A stretch of 53,757 nucleotides of DNA, from positions 1 to 53,757 of the forward strand of contig NZ_JAELUI010000018.1 in assembly GCF_016429285.1 (NCBI RefSeq), written 5' to 3'. The DNA comes from Ralstonia sp. ASV6. Its GTDB lineage: Bacteria; Pseudomonadota; Gammaproteobacteria; Burkholderiales; Burkholderiaceae. This document shows, one piece after another, positions 1-8,437 of this stretch. The translations under genes were made by a program, and so were the position numbers. Positions within the stretch are counted from its first letter, which is position 1. Every line of letters starts with the position of its first letter. Under the pieces are notes generated by a model. The model was given only the letters and a program-made list of their open reading frames with translations. It was not told where the DNA came from and did not search any database.

Positions 1-891
1 CTCCAGGCGCGGGCGATTCAGGCGGCCACGCGCCAACGGCTCACTCCACGTCGAAGCCTCAAACTGCGTCCACAACGACTCATACAACTCTGCCGCATCA
101 TTGCCGGCTTTCAAGAAGATAAAGTTACGGATGAGGTCTGTGGCATGCAACTCAGCGCCCCGACCATTGAGCGTTTCGAAAATGATCTGCGCATCGTCCT
201 CCTCGCCGAGCGAGATGCAGACAATTGAAAGGTCAGATAGGACAGCACTGGCCAGGGCATTCTGGCGATCAATCGTGGCATCAGGATCCTGCGGCTCTGA
301 CAACCAGTTCGAAATCAATTCGTGGAACAGCAGAATCGCTTCCAATGCAGGCGGGTGAATGACGCCGATCTTGCGAAGCGATCCTGTGGCAGTGAAGCTC
401 GCGGGAAAGCGTTGGAGATAGTCGACGATCGAATCGGCCGTCATCGCCTTCTCGTACTGGCCCCGGTCACGAAACGTCGGCCACAGTTTGAATTTCTCCA
501 CAGACGGGTCTTCCATCGTCTGCGGGTTATCGTTCATGAGACAGGCTTGTATGAGGGGCAGAAGCTTGTCTGCGCCAGCCTCCCGAAACGCAAGAAGCAT
601 GGCCATTAAAACGTACTGAAGCGTCGTAAGACGCTGCTGACCGTCGATGATGTGGTGGCGCTCAACCCCGATGAGCCCATCCTTCTTCTGCGGCTCAAGA
701 ACCACTGCGCCCATGAAGTGCGGTACCGGCTTTGCCCCGATCAATCTGCTTTGGGCTTTGTCTCGGATGTCATCCCAGAGCGGCAGCCATTGCTCGTCGC
801 GCGACCAGACGTACGGTCGTTGAAAGAACGGGACGACATAACGACGCCGGTCCTGGAATACCTGCTGCACACTGAAGGTTCTGGATTCCAT
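1..891 (-). CDS. DUF262 (GmrSD-like) protein, 3' part cut by window edge
   Basis: The first 297 codons are present, from ATG at 891, and no stop occurs before the left edge, so the C-terminus is missing. The N-terminus carries the DUF262 signature: QRPYVW (residues 24-29), DGQQRLTT (83-90), and near residue 235 a segment reading IIFETLNGRGAEL followed by TDLIRN. In the family this region is a ParB/Srx-like nucleotide-binding fold, often followed by a DUF1524 HNH nuclease domain as in GmrSD modification-dependent restriction enzymes; that part would lie outside the window. It sits beyond the terminator that closes the upstream array, so it is probably its own transcription unit. Family assignment is firm; a defence role is inferred from the family. 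Confidence 0.88.
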   Translation of the reverse strand, partial: MESRTFSVQQVFQDRRRYVVPFFQRPYVWSRDEQWLPLWDDIRDKAQSRLIGAKPVPHFMGAVVLEPQKKDGLIGVERHHIIDGQQRLTTLQYVLMAMLLAFREAGADKLLPLIQACLMNDNPQTMEDPSVEKFKLWPTFRDRGQYEKAMTADSIVDYLQRFPASFTATGSLRKIGVIHPPALEAILLFHELISNWLSEPQDPDATIDRQNALASAVLSDLSIVCISLGEEDDAQIIFETLNGRGAELHATDLIRNFIFLKAGNDAAELYESLWTQFEASTWSEPLARGRLNRPRLE

Positions 892-970
892 GGGGATGCG
901 CTTTGACGAGTGGAATTGTCGGGAAACTTATCACACCCGGGCTGCGCGGCCCATGGCCAGGCGCACAAGC

Positions 971-1008
971 AAAAAGACCCGCCGTTCTTCCGGTTTTGAG
1001 GACGGCGG
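971..1008 (-). terminator. Rho-independent terminator closing the 1-24 kb array
   Basis: On the minus strand an imperfect 11-bp stem (CCGCCGTCCTC against GAAGAACGGCGG, one G-T pair) is followed by GTCTTTTT. It lies 23 nt after the stop of the 241-aa gene and separates the array from the DUF262 gene. Confidence 0.75.
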
Positions 1009-1030
1009 ATCTGATCGAATTGCAAGGCAT

Positions 1031-1756
1031 TCAGAAGCCCGGTGCGGGGTCTACGCTTACAGATTCAGCGCGCTTGGTGGCGATTGTCTCAACCACCTGG
1101 ATCTTTCCGAAATCGATCCCCGTCGCGAGCCGTGCATCCTTGTGATCAACCTCCTTGTCTTCCAACGTTGAATGCGCGTCTGCGACTCCAATGTCAATCA
1201 GTTTTTCAACAATGTCCGCCAACTCTTGCGGGGTCGCTCGCATCTCGGTCTTGATAGGAATGGTCACCATCAGTGTCCTGTCAACCGAATCCTGCAACCC
1301 GTTTGCCTTCCCTGCCGCCTCTACACTAGAACCTTCCAGGGCCACTTGCGCGCGCACTCGCTCGCGCAGCGCAAAGAAGATTTCGGTTCTGCTTTCGAGA
1401 TCGTCTGAAGCGTTTTCAATGAACCACCACAATGCATCCTGAAGTGGCAAGCCATTAACGTAATCGAGGTACTTCGGCGCGCCAGGACCTGCAGATGTCC
1501 TTGACATTACGATGCCCCAAGCCTCCGGGTTCTCCACGCCTTCCGTCTCGATCGCGTCCAGCAAAGCCGCGCGCTCGCTGGCGAATGGCCCGTGTTTCGT
1601 CGGCGCCTGATCTTCGGTGTCTCGCCAGTAATGCTGCCCTTCAATAACTTCCGACCGAACACAGGGGAGCCATAGCTCGCCTCGTGTCAGCCCAATGACG
1701 CACACCTCGCGCAGTTCCTCGTTCGACAGCGCATGGCAGTTGTATTTCGATTCCAT
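1031..1756 (-). CDS. Unknown 241-aa protein, last gene of the array, tail VDPAPGF
   Basis: Starts at ATG 1756, with GAGGGG lying somewhat far upstream. No family is recognised. It is mixed alpha/beta, acidic and has no signal peptide or membrane segment, so it is likely cytoplasmic. It lacks the shared N-terminal GEDP domain but ends in SVSVDPAPGF, one of the clearest examples of the acidic-Pro-hydrophobic tail seen across this array. It is separated by 32 nt from the 249-aa gene upstream and is followed by a terminator, so it is the last cistron of the block. Coding status is secure; function is unknown. Confidence 0.85.
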   Translation of the reverse strand: MESKYNCHALSNEELREVCVIGLTRGELWLPCVRSEVIEGQHYWRDTEDQAPTKHGPFASERAALLDAIETEGVENPEAWGIVMSRTSAGPGAPKYLDYVNGLPLQDALWWFIENASDDLESRTEIFFALRERVRAQVALEGSSVEAAGKANGLQDSVDRTLMVTIPIKTEMRATPQELADIVEKLIDIGVADAHSTLEDKEVDHKDARLATGIDFGKIQVVETIATKRAESVSVDPAPGF

Positions 1757-1788
1757 GGTATGAAATTCCCCTCTGAAGACTGAATACG

Positions 1789-2538
1789 TTATAGGTCCGG
1801 CGACGCGGCCGGGCTCGATGCGGGATCGCTCTGGATCCGTTCGATATCAGTCCTTGGGCTGACCAGTGCCCCTTGCGCGCCCCCATCGACAGCCGGCGCC
1901 GCAGCTTCCGAAGCAAGCAGGTCCTGCGCGCGCTGCTCCAGATGCGCATAAAGCGGTACGCTCTTCAGCAACTCCACAGTCTTCTCTGCGAGAACGATTC
2001 GGTCGTTCCAGCGCCTTAGATCATCCGCCGAATAGTCACCGTTGATTTCAATCTTCATGTCCCGCAGCTCATGCGCATCGGACACGAGCGAGTCCAGCGA
2101 ACCTAAGCCCGCGGATTCGAACTGACACGACGTCTCTTGCTCGTAGTGACGGACAGCGCGGCCCATCTCCACGATGAAATCCAGCCCCGCGCGATCACAG
2201 TGGTGCATGAGGTTCGTCAGCAGGTCAGCCACTGCGTCTTCCTCATCGCAGCGCGTTTCCGCCTTGAACGTCGCGAGGGCCTCGCGAGCCCACGACGGGC
2301 GCTCCGAGTTCATCCCCTCAGGATCGGGAACTTCAGACAGCTGCGCCAGCATGCCCATCTCCTGCCTTGCACTTTCTACAGCTTGGCGAATCACCTCCTC
2401 GCGCTTGCCGGCCGGCAGATCCTTCCCACCCACCAGCCGGTGCACCGCCTCCACCCGGCTTGCACTGGGGTCTTCCCCCATCGCCGTGAGGGCTTGGATG
2501 ACATCTTCTTGCGTGACGTCGTTTGTCTTCTGGTTCAT
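1789..2538 (-). CDS. GEDP-domain protein, 249 aa
   Basis: ATG 2538 has AGGAAAGAG upstream. Residues about 8-60 form a near-consensus GEDP domain: TQEDVIQAL, then GEDPSASRVEAVH, then a basic segment ending IRQAVESARQE. The remainder is acidic and helical, without a recognised family, and ends SSPAASPDL, a member of the common tail class (Pro plus terminal Leu). It is 29 nt downstream of the 536-aa GEDP gene. The resemblance to its neighbours is confined to the first 60 residues and the tail, so it looks like a distinct cargo region behind a shared module. Function unknown. Confidence 0.87.
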   Translation of the reverse strand: MNQKTNDVTQEDVIQALTAMGEDPSASRVEAVHRLVGGKDLPAGKREEVIRQAVESARQEMGMLAQLSEVPDPEGMNSERPSWAREALATFKAETRCDEEDAVADLLTNLMHHCDRAGLDFIVEMGRAVRHYEQETSCQFESAGLGSLDSLVSDAHELRDMKIEINGDYSADDLRRWNDRIVLAEKTVELLKSVPLYAHLEQRAQDLLASEAAAPAVDGGAQGALVSPRTDIERIQSDPASSPAASPDL

Positions 2539-2567
2539 GTCTCTTTCCTCAGTGCAAAGGGCCCGGC

Positions 2568-4178
2568 TTACAGGTCTAATGAAGGTTCGGCCAGGTCATT
2601 GATGCTCTTCCCCTCAGAAACCTGCGAGGCCGCTTGATCCACCTTGGACATCATTTGCTGAAGCATCGGGAACAGATGGTTTCCTGCGCCAACGATAAGT
2701 GGACCCTTCAATCCCAGGGCATCGTCGATACCTTGGCGACACGCTTCCGCCTCAGCAGGCGAAGAAAAAACAAACTCCACGATATCGGCGTCCGCTGTGA
2801 TATCCGTCTCGCGTGTGAATGTCACTTTGCTGCCGACCACGTTCAGGCCATCGATCTCATCGAATTCGTCCTCAACGGCACCGATCCCTTCTTGATAGGC
2901 CCTGAGTTCGTTTTGCGTAGCGAATTTGCGCTCCAACATGTTGTCCGGACGAACGCCGTTTCTGGCTTGGGAAATGTCCTCCTGTGTCGGAAGAATAAAC
3001 ACGACGATTTCCGGCGACTCCTTCGCGCCATCGGTCAAATCATTCTCCGCGGCAAATGCCAAGCTAACCTTCTCCCAGCACCAGCCCGAAGAACCCACGC
3101 TAAACACCTCAACACGCTGACCATCGACTTCAATATGAGTCGCCTTTTCGATGGCCACTTCCTCGCCTTCGTCCTTGATGCGAACGACGTTGTTGCTTAC
3201 ATCAAACTCAACCTCGTCGGGCATCAGTTCGGCGATCATCTGCACCGAGGCCCTGGGGAAATACGGCTGCTGGAAACCGTTCCAGAGCAGTCCACACGTG
3301 TACGCAGGAATACTGACGTCACCGTCAAACCATTCCCCCGTGACGTTCACGGCCTTGAACAGCATGTCAGGCTCTTTTGGGCGCCCATTGGTGCTACCTG
3401 CATTGGCCACCTCGCCACCGTCATATAGTCGTGCCGCGTATGTCTGCCCGACAATCTTGACCGCGTTGTCAGAGAATCGGCGCACGAGATCGACGGTCGT
3501 GGACGCGTCGTCATGCTTCGAAATTCGGACGCAATGAGGTTCAAGCGCGTTGCGTCCCTCTGAGTAGTACTCCCCTTGCAGCTGGTAAACGTCTTCACCA
3601 CCAAAGCCCACGAGATACACCACAGCTTCCTTCTTGCCAACGGCGGTATCGAAGGCTCGGCTTGCGATGGCCGTGCCGTCTTTCGCCTGCCAACCGCAAG
3701 ACACCAGCGTGTCGGTCACACGAGCGATGAATTGCGCCTTCGGCTCCAACACATCGACGTCATGCTGGGGAACGGCTACGCCACTCTTCATGCGAATGGC
3801 ACCCCAGGCAAGGGCATCACCAAAGGCGGCAGCCCACGCCTGCTCCTGATTCGGATACTTCCCGTCGGCGTACACTTTCGCCTTCGGGAAAATCGTATGG
3901 CGCGCCTGCACACTCCAAACGTATTGGTCGGCTGCACTTTTAGCCAACTCGACGCTGTAACCCATCCCCGCCAACATCTGCGGCAACGTCTCGACTTGCC
4001 TACGCATTGCGTCCACCGCAAGCCGTTTCGCCTGATCGCTTGAACCGACACGAAAACCTTGCACGTTGACAAACGCGCGCACCGCCTCGACACGCCCTGC
4101 ACTGGGATCCTCGCCCAAGCTCACCAGCGCGGCGATGACTTCTTCATTGGACATCTGTGTACTCAGCGAGCCAACCAT
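2568..4178 (-). CDS. GEDP-domain protein, 536 aa
   Basis: ATG 4178 is preceded by GAGGAG at good spacing. The GEDP domain occupies residues about 8-68 (NEEVIAALVSLGEDPSAGRV, with AKRLAVDAMRRQVE at its end). The long C-terminal part is rich in predicted beta strands and acidic residues, and no catalytic motif could be recognised. A segment around residue 105 (KYPNQEQAWAAAFGDALAWG) looks like a helix-forming surface motif. The protein ends LAEPSLDL, the acidic/Pro/Leu tail class. No membrane segment. It follows the 470-aa GEDP gene with a 77-nt gap, among the larger gaps in this half of the array. Function unknown. Confidence 0.87.
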   Translation of the reverse strand: MVGSLSTQMSNEEVIAALVSLGEDPSAGRVEAVRAFVNVQGFRVGSSDQAKRLAVDAMRRQVETLPQMLAGMGYSVELAKSAADQYVWSVQARHTIFPKAKVYADGKYPNQEQAWAAAFGDALAWGAIRMKSGVAVPQHDVDVLEPKAQFIARVTDTLVSCGWQAKDGTAIASRAFDTAVGKKEAVVYLVGFGGEDVYQLQGEYYSEGRNALEPHCVRISKHDDASTTVDLVRRFSDNAVKIVGQTYAARLYDGGEVANAGSTNGRPKEPDMLFKAVNVTGEWFDGDVSIPAYTCGLLWNGFQQPYFPRASVQMIAELMPDEVEFDVSNNVVRIKDEGEEVAIEKATHIEVDGQRVEVFSVGSSGWCWEKVSLAFAAENDLTDGAKESPEIVVFILPTQEDISQARNGVRPDNMLERKFATQNELRAYQEGIGAVEDEFDEIDGLNVVGSKVTFTRETDITADADIVEFVFSSPAEAEACRQGIDDALGLKGPLIVGAGNHLFPMLQQMMSKVDQAASQVSEGKSINDLAEPSLDL

Positions 4179-4255
4179 TGCATGCTCCTCAATCCAGAAC
4201 TGGCCGCGCGTCAGCCTGCCGCGCCTAAGCCGAAATCAACCGCCAATGCGGCGTC

Positions 4256-5668
4256 TCACACGCCAACGTCCGGCGAGACGTTTTCCTCGCGGGCTCGGTT
4301 CTTGTCGTTGACGTATTCCGTGTAGGCCTCGCGATCGAGCCTCCCAAAATTGAGCCCGTGCACATCGCAGTAGTGCCGCAGATCTGCGAGCATCAGTACA
4401 ACCGCATCGCGCTCATTGGGACCGGCCACGAGGGAGGCAGACTCGTCGGCAACACGCCATGCCTTCATCGCCTGTTCGAATCGAGCAACCTGCATCTTCG
4501 GATTGAAGGACTGCTCTGCGCTGAACTCCGGCATCTGCGCCGGAATGCTGATGGCAACGTTCACGCGGGCCGGGTTGCCCAGATCGTTCAGCATTTCCTT
4601 GCCACGTGCTACCCAACGATCCGCTTTCTCGGCACCCATGTGTTCGCGATCGGCGCTGCACGGATCTGCCAGGAGCTCCGTCAGGTTCCCCAGCGCGAGT
4701 TCGACGATCTTCACGTCCTCACTCGCATCCTGTTCCAGCAGGCTGTAGTACTCCTCGCGCTGTTGCTCGGTGTACTGAAAGCATTCGTCCAAGCCAAAAT
4801 GCTCACACACGAATTCCCAGGACGGGCGACCTTCGTGCGTGGCATCCTGCTCTTCATCGTCGCGCTTGAAATCTTTGACGAACTCTCCCAGCTCCGCCGA
4901 GCCCTCTGCGTCCCCCTCGTAGTAGACACGGCCGCCCGAAACAGCCTTCACGAAGACCGTGCCTTCGAGCTCGTCGTCGGCGAACCGATACGGGGCACCG
5001 ACTTCAGGCTCGACCGGAGCAGCCGCAACTACGTTGTATCGGGCCGGGTTCGGCGTCATTTCCAAGACCCAATTGAGCACCTTCACACGCGTATCGAGTT
5101 CCACACGAGCATCGTCACCGACACGCGGAAATTGAGCTACCGATAGATCATCACTGTTGAGGGAGTCGCGGAATTTCGCGAGCTCCTTTTCAAACAGGTC
5201 CCTGCCCCAATTGATTTCTTTGGCCATCACTTCAGGCGTCAGCGGAATCGATACCTCGCCCTTCTTGACCGGCGTTGTGTTGACGTCAGGAAGCATCTCC
5301 AGAACCCAGTTCAAGCACGAGGCGCGAGTGTGCAATTCAATGGCTGCAAGCACGCCAGTACGGGGGAATTGCACACCCGAGTAGTCCTTCGAATTCAGCC
5401 CTGCATTCGCCTTGGCAAGATGTTGCTCGAAGAGAGAGCGCGCTTGCCGAAGGTCAGCCGCCATCGGCGGCAAGATCTGGTTCGGCTGCACGTGAACACG
5501 CTGCTCGTCGACGGCGCGGCGAATAGCATCCTCCCCAACCAGGTCGCCCTGCGCTGCGACCAGCGCGTGAACGGCATCAACCCGGCTGCCGCTCGGATCC
5601 TCGCCGTGAAAAATCAATGCAGCGAGTACGTCTTCTTTGCTTACACCGTTGCCATTGTTGGCTTGCAT
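4256..5668 (-). CDS. GEDP-domain protein with internal tandem duplication, 470 aa
   Basis: Two starts are possible, ATG 5680 and ATG 5668; the second is chosen because GGA lies 7 nt upstream of it. The GEDP domain (SKEDVLAALIFHGEDPSGSRVDAV) is followed by two copies of a roughly 59-residue unit, 79 residues apart. Unit 1 contains ARSLFEQHLAKA, VQFPRTG and NWVLEMLPD; unit 2 contains GRDLFEKELAKF, AQFPRVG and NWVLEMTPN. The C-terminal half is acidic and of unknown fold. The last residues are NVSPDVGV, a Pro/Val version of the shared tail. The duplication suggests a binding repeat, but no ligand can be named. Confidence 0.86.
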   Translation of the reverse strand: MQANNGNGVSKEDVLAALIFHGEDPSGSRVDAVHALVAAQGDLVGEDAIRRAVDEQRVHVQPNQILPPMAADLRQARSLFEQHLAKANAGLNSKDYSGVQFPRTGVLAAIELHTRASCLNWVLEMLPDVNTTPVKKGEVSIPLTPEVMAKEINWGRDLFEKELAKFRDSLNSDDLSVAQFPRVGDDARVELDTRVKVLNWVLEMTPNPARYNVVAAAPVEPEVGAPYRFADDELEGTVFVKAVSGGRVYYEGDAEGSAELGEFVKDFKRDDEEQDATHEGRPSWEFVCEHFGLDECFQYTEQQREEYYSLLEQDASEDVKIVELALGNLTELLADPCSADREHMGAEKADRWVARGKEMLNDLGNPARVNVAISIPAQMPEFSAEQSFNPKMQVARFEQAMKAWRVADESASLVAGPNERDAVVLMLADLRHYCDVHGLNFGRLDREAYTEYVNDKNRAREENVSPDVGV

Positions 5669-5704
5669 GATTCGATCCATTGTTGTTTGTCTGGGAAGGG
5701 TTAC

Positions 5705-6610
5705 TCACAAGCCCGGAGCGGGCGTGCTGTCGTCCGGAGTGCTTGCGCGCGCAATCGCTGCGTCAGCGTGCATGCCCGCAAAGACGTTGGTAGCGGCATC
5801 GCGGCGGCGCGCGATCCATTCGGCGCTGGGTCGCTCATTCGAAAGTCGAATTCCCTCGCCCCACTGCATCAGAGATTCACCCGTGCGGCGATCCCACACG
5901 CCGTACGCTCCAACCGTGCACGTCACGATCTGAAGGTTGGAGACAGCCACCACCGGGTATTCGCGCCCAGCATGATCAAAGAGCGGCCGGGTAGGATCCA
6001 ACGGAGCAACAGGTCGCGGATCCGCCTCGCGCAGGACCGTCATTGCTTCGTCTGGGATGCTGCTCGGCGCGGCCTTGGCAGTTCGCTCGTGCCCCGCTCG
6101 CCCTGCTTTCGCGCGGATATCGAGTACTGACCCGAAAACGGAGTCCTTCATTGCATGCTGCTGCAGCAGATCCGTTACGCAAGCGGTGAGCTCCGCCAGC
6201 TGCAGCGGCAGCTCAAAATCTCGCGGCAGTTCCTTCGGCAGATCCGTCACCTCGATAACCTTGTCCGGATAGAGACCGGTACGGGAAAGAAGCTCAACAA
6301 GCTCCTGATGACCAAACGGCGCGCCAACAGCCAAGATCAGATCATCCGTGGCATCTGTGCCACCGTCGAATCCGGCCAGCGTCAGTTCAAAAGCGAAGTC
6401 ACCGGCAGCCGCCGGAATCTGCTGGCGCACGGCATTGACCGCCAAGCGAATCACGTCCTCACGCTTGCCGACATCCAGCACCATCTCAGCCAGGTGTGCG
6501 TGCACCGCTTCCACCCGGCTGGCGCTCGGGTCTTCACCAAGCGCACTCAGCGCAATCAGAACCTCTTCTGAGGTGACGTCCGTGACGGGTTGGGGAGAAT
6601 TAGGTTTCAT
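5705..6610 (-). CDS. GEDP-domain protein, 301 aa, tail PDDSTPAPGL
   Basis: ATG 6610 is preferred; an in-frame GTG at 6619 is the alternative and would overlap nothing. The GEDP domain is close to consensus (TSEEVLIALSALGEDPSASRVEAVH) and ends in IRLAVNAVRQQI. The C-terminal domain contains a beta-rich stretch (REYPVVAVSNLQIV ... GAYGVWDRRTGE) of the kind seen in small phage or plasmid modules. The end, PDDSTPAPGL, is one of the best tail matches: acidic pair, two prolines, Gly and a terminal hydrophobic residue. Gap to the next gene upstream is 14 nt. Function unknown. Confidence 0.87.
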   Translation of the reverse strand: MKPNSPQPVTDVTSEEVLIALSALGEDPSASRVEAVHAHLAEMVLDVGKREDVIRLAVNAVRQQIPAAAGDFAFELTLAGFDGGTDATDDLILAVGAPFGHQELVELLSRTGLYPDKVIEVTDLPKELPRDFELPLQLAELTACVTDLLQQHAMKDSVFGSVLDIRAKAGRAGHERTAKAAPSSIPDEAMTVLREADPRPVAPLDPTRPLFDHAGREYPVVAVSNLQIVTCTVGAYGVWDRRTGESLMQWGEGIRLSNERPSAEWIARRRDAATNVFAGMHADAAIARASTPDDSTPAPGL

Positions 6611-6624
6611 GGCAGCCACTCGGG

Positions 6625-8391
6625 TCAGAATTCAAGGCCTTGCTGCGCTTGCACAGCGAGCGCCGGCTGATCACGATTCGCGATGGCCGCGGCGGAACGC
6701 ACGCTGTGGTGCGCATCGTTTAGCAATGCGTGTTGCGCCTCCTCGCTGCAGCGCGCGAACAGCGCTTCAGCGACCTTGAAGCGCGCGCCGCGATCCAATG
6801 TCTGCAGGTCAGCGGCTTCGATCGTGTCCTGGCCCGCCAGGTGGTTGACCTCGTTGTCGCGCAGCGCGTAGAAGAACTGCACAACCGGCGCCGGCATGCC
6901 GCCGCGCGCGTGATAGCGGTCGCTCAACTCGCGGGAAGAAGGAAGCTTTTCCGGGGCGGGACGCTTTTCGGGGGATACCTGATCCTGCTCGGTGAGGATC
7001 TCGGCCAGCGCGCGCGCCTGCGAAACCGGCGTGGCCGCGAATTTGTCCGTCAGCACCTTGCCTGCCACGGCTTGGCGCAGTTCGGCCATCAAAGTGGGGT
7101 TCTCGTCCGCCCATTGACGCCAGAGCCCTGCGTACGCTTTCCAGATCTCGTCTTGCGTCATCGGCTGCAGCGGGCTCTTGCCCTTGCCCAGGCGCCAATG
7201 GTTGCCCTGCACCCGGTACCCTTTCACATCGAGCTGGTACGCCTCCTCAATGGTTCGGCCGTCGGCAAGGCGCGCATTAAGGGCGCTGAAGCGCTTGTCA
7301 CCAGCACTGGATATCTCATAGCCTTCGACGCCGGCAAAGGGGTAGCGCGACCAGGCAAATGCCGAGCGGCGTTCCAGCTGCAGCGCCTGCAGCTGCTTTC
7401 GGACATCGACGCTGTAGACGTGCAAGTCATTCGCATCGACGACGTGCGACTCGCGTCCTTCGTCCAGGAAACCATTGCACGACTGCACGGCCTGGAGAAG
7501 CGAATCGGTCTTGTGCGAGCAACCTTCATCGCACCACACGGAAAACTGCCCGCTCACCTCCGTTGGCCGGACTGCATCGGCAGCTTCAAGCTGAGCACGT
7601 GCCTCACCGCCGTCGGCCAACGACGGCTTGAGATAATTCGAATCGTTCGGCACTGGCGACCATGTCACACCATGGATTTCTACAGTCTTGTCGTAAAGCA
7701 GCTCCCTGAGCGGCACCTCAAACCGGATCTGCTTGCCGTGGTTACTGGTGTCGCCCGGATGAACCGCGACGCCACCAAAAAGGGTTGCCTTCGCGTCGTG
7801 GATGACCACCACATCCGCATCAGCGACCGCGAACGGGTAGCCCTTTAGGCGCTCAACCAGTCGCACCGGATAAACGCCAGGCAGCACCGTATAGAACGCA
7901 TCCCATGCCGGCACAGGATTGCTTTCCCGGTATTCGGTCGGGGAAAGAACCTTGATGAATGCGGCGCCGCAAGCGTCGATGTGATTGCGCGCCGCGGAGA
8001 CGACCTGCTGAATGGCCTCGGCACGCTCGCCAGACGGCAGATCGCGACCGGCAAGCTGGAGGCTCAGAGCTTCCACCCGCGTGGCATCCGGATCCTCGCC
8101 AAGAGTCGCCAGCGCCTCAATCACTTCTTCAGGCGTTGGTTGAATCGTTGCATCCAACTTGCCTGGGTGTTGCCCGTTTGTGTTGCCGAGTTCGACAACC
8201 GGCACGTATGCCTTGCCGTTCCACGCCTGCAAGTCCTCCATCGTGGCCCCCTGCCTGCTGCGATTAGCTTGGAGCAACGCATCAGCATGATCAGTGGCGC
8301 CGATCATGATCCAGCCATACGCCGACCGGCAGCGGTAGGACAAAAGCCCATGAGCGGCCAGCGGCTTGTTGGTGAGAGAGATGTCTTTCAT
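6625..8391 (-). CDS. GEDP-domain protein with an extra N-terminal domain, 588 aa
   Basis: ATG 8391 is chosen because GGGGGC precedes it and because MKDISLTNK begins a plausible domain; ATG 8433, just after the upstream stop, is the alternative. It is unusual in having about 75 residues ahead of the GEDP domain. That part (SAYGWIMIGATDHADAL ... LQAWNGKAYVPV) looks like a small alpha/beta module that I associate with mobile-element proteins but cannot name. The GEDP domain then reads TPEEVIEALATLGEDPDATRVEAL. The rest is unrecognised, with one segment (GCSHKTDSLLQAVQSCNGF) holding two Cys. It ends AVQAQQGLEF, with a terminal Phe but no proline. Confidence 0.85.
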   Translation of the reverse strand: MKDISLTNKPLAAHGLLSYRCRSAYGWIMIGATDHADALLQANRSRQGATMEDLQAWNGKAYVPVVELGNTNGQHPGKLDATIQPTPEEVIEALATLGEDPDATRVEALSLQLAGRDLPSGERAEAIQQVVSAARNHIDACGAAFIKVLSPTEYRESNPVPAWDAFYTVLPGVYPVRLVERLKGYPFAVADADVVVIHDAKATLFGGVAVHPGDTSNHGKQIRFEVPLRELLYDKTVEIHGVTWSPVPNDSNYLKPSLADGGEARAQLEAADAVRPTEVSGQFSVWCDEGCSHKTDSLLQAVQSCNGFLDEGRESHVVDANDLHVYSVDVRKQLQALQLERRSAFAWSRYPFAGVEGYEISSAGDKRFSALNARLADGRTIEEAYQLDVKGYRVQGNHWRLGKGKSPLQPMTQDEIWKAYAGLWRQWADENPTLMAELRQAVAGKVLTDKFAATPVSQARALAEILTEQDQVSPEKRPAPEKLPSSRELSDRYHARGGMPAPVVQFFYALRDNEVNHLAGQDTIEAADLQTLDRGARFKVAEALFARCSEEAQHALLNDAHHSVRSAAAIANRDQPALAVQAQQGLEF

Positions 8392-8437
8392 GTTCAAGCC
8401 CCTTGAGCCCGTAGATTCAGTTCGTTGCGCCATGTTT

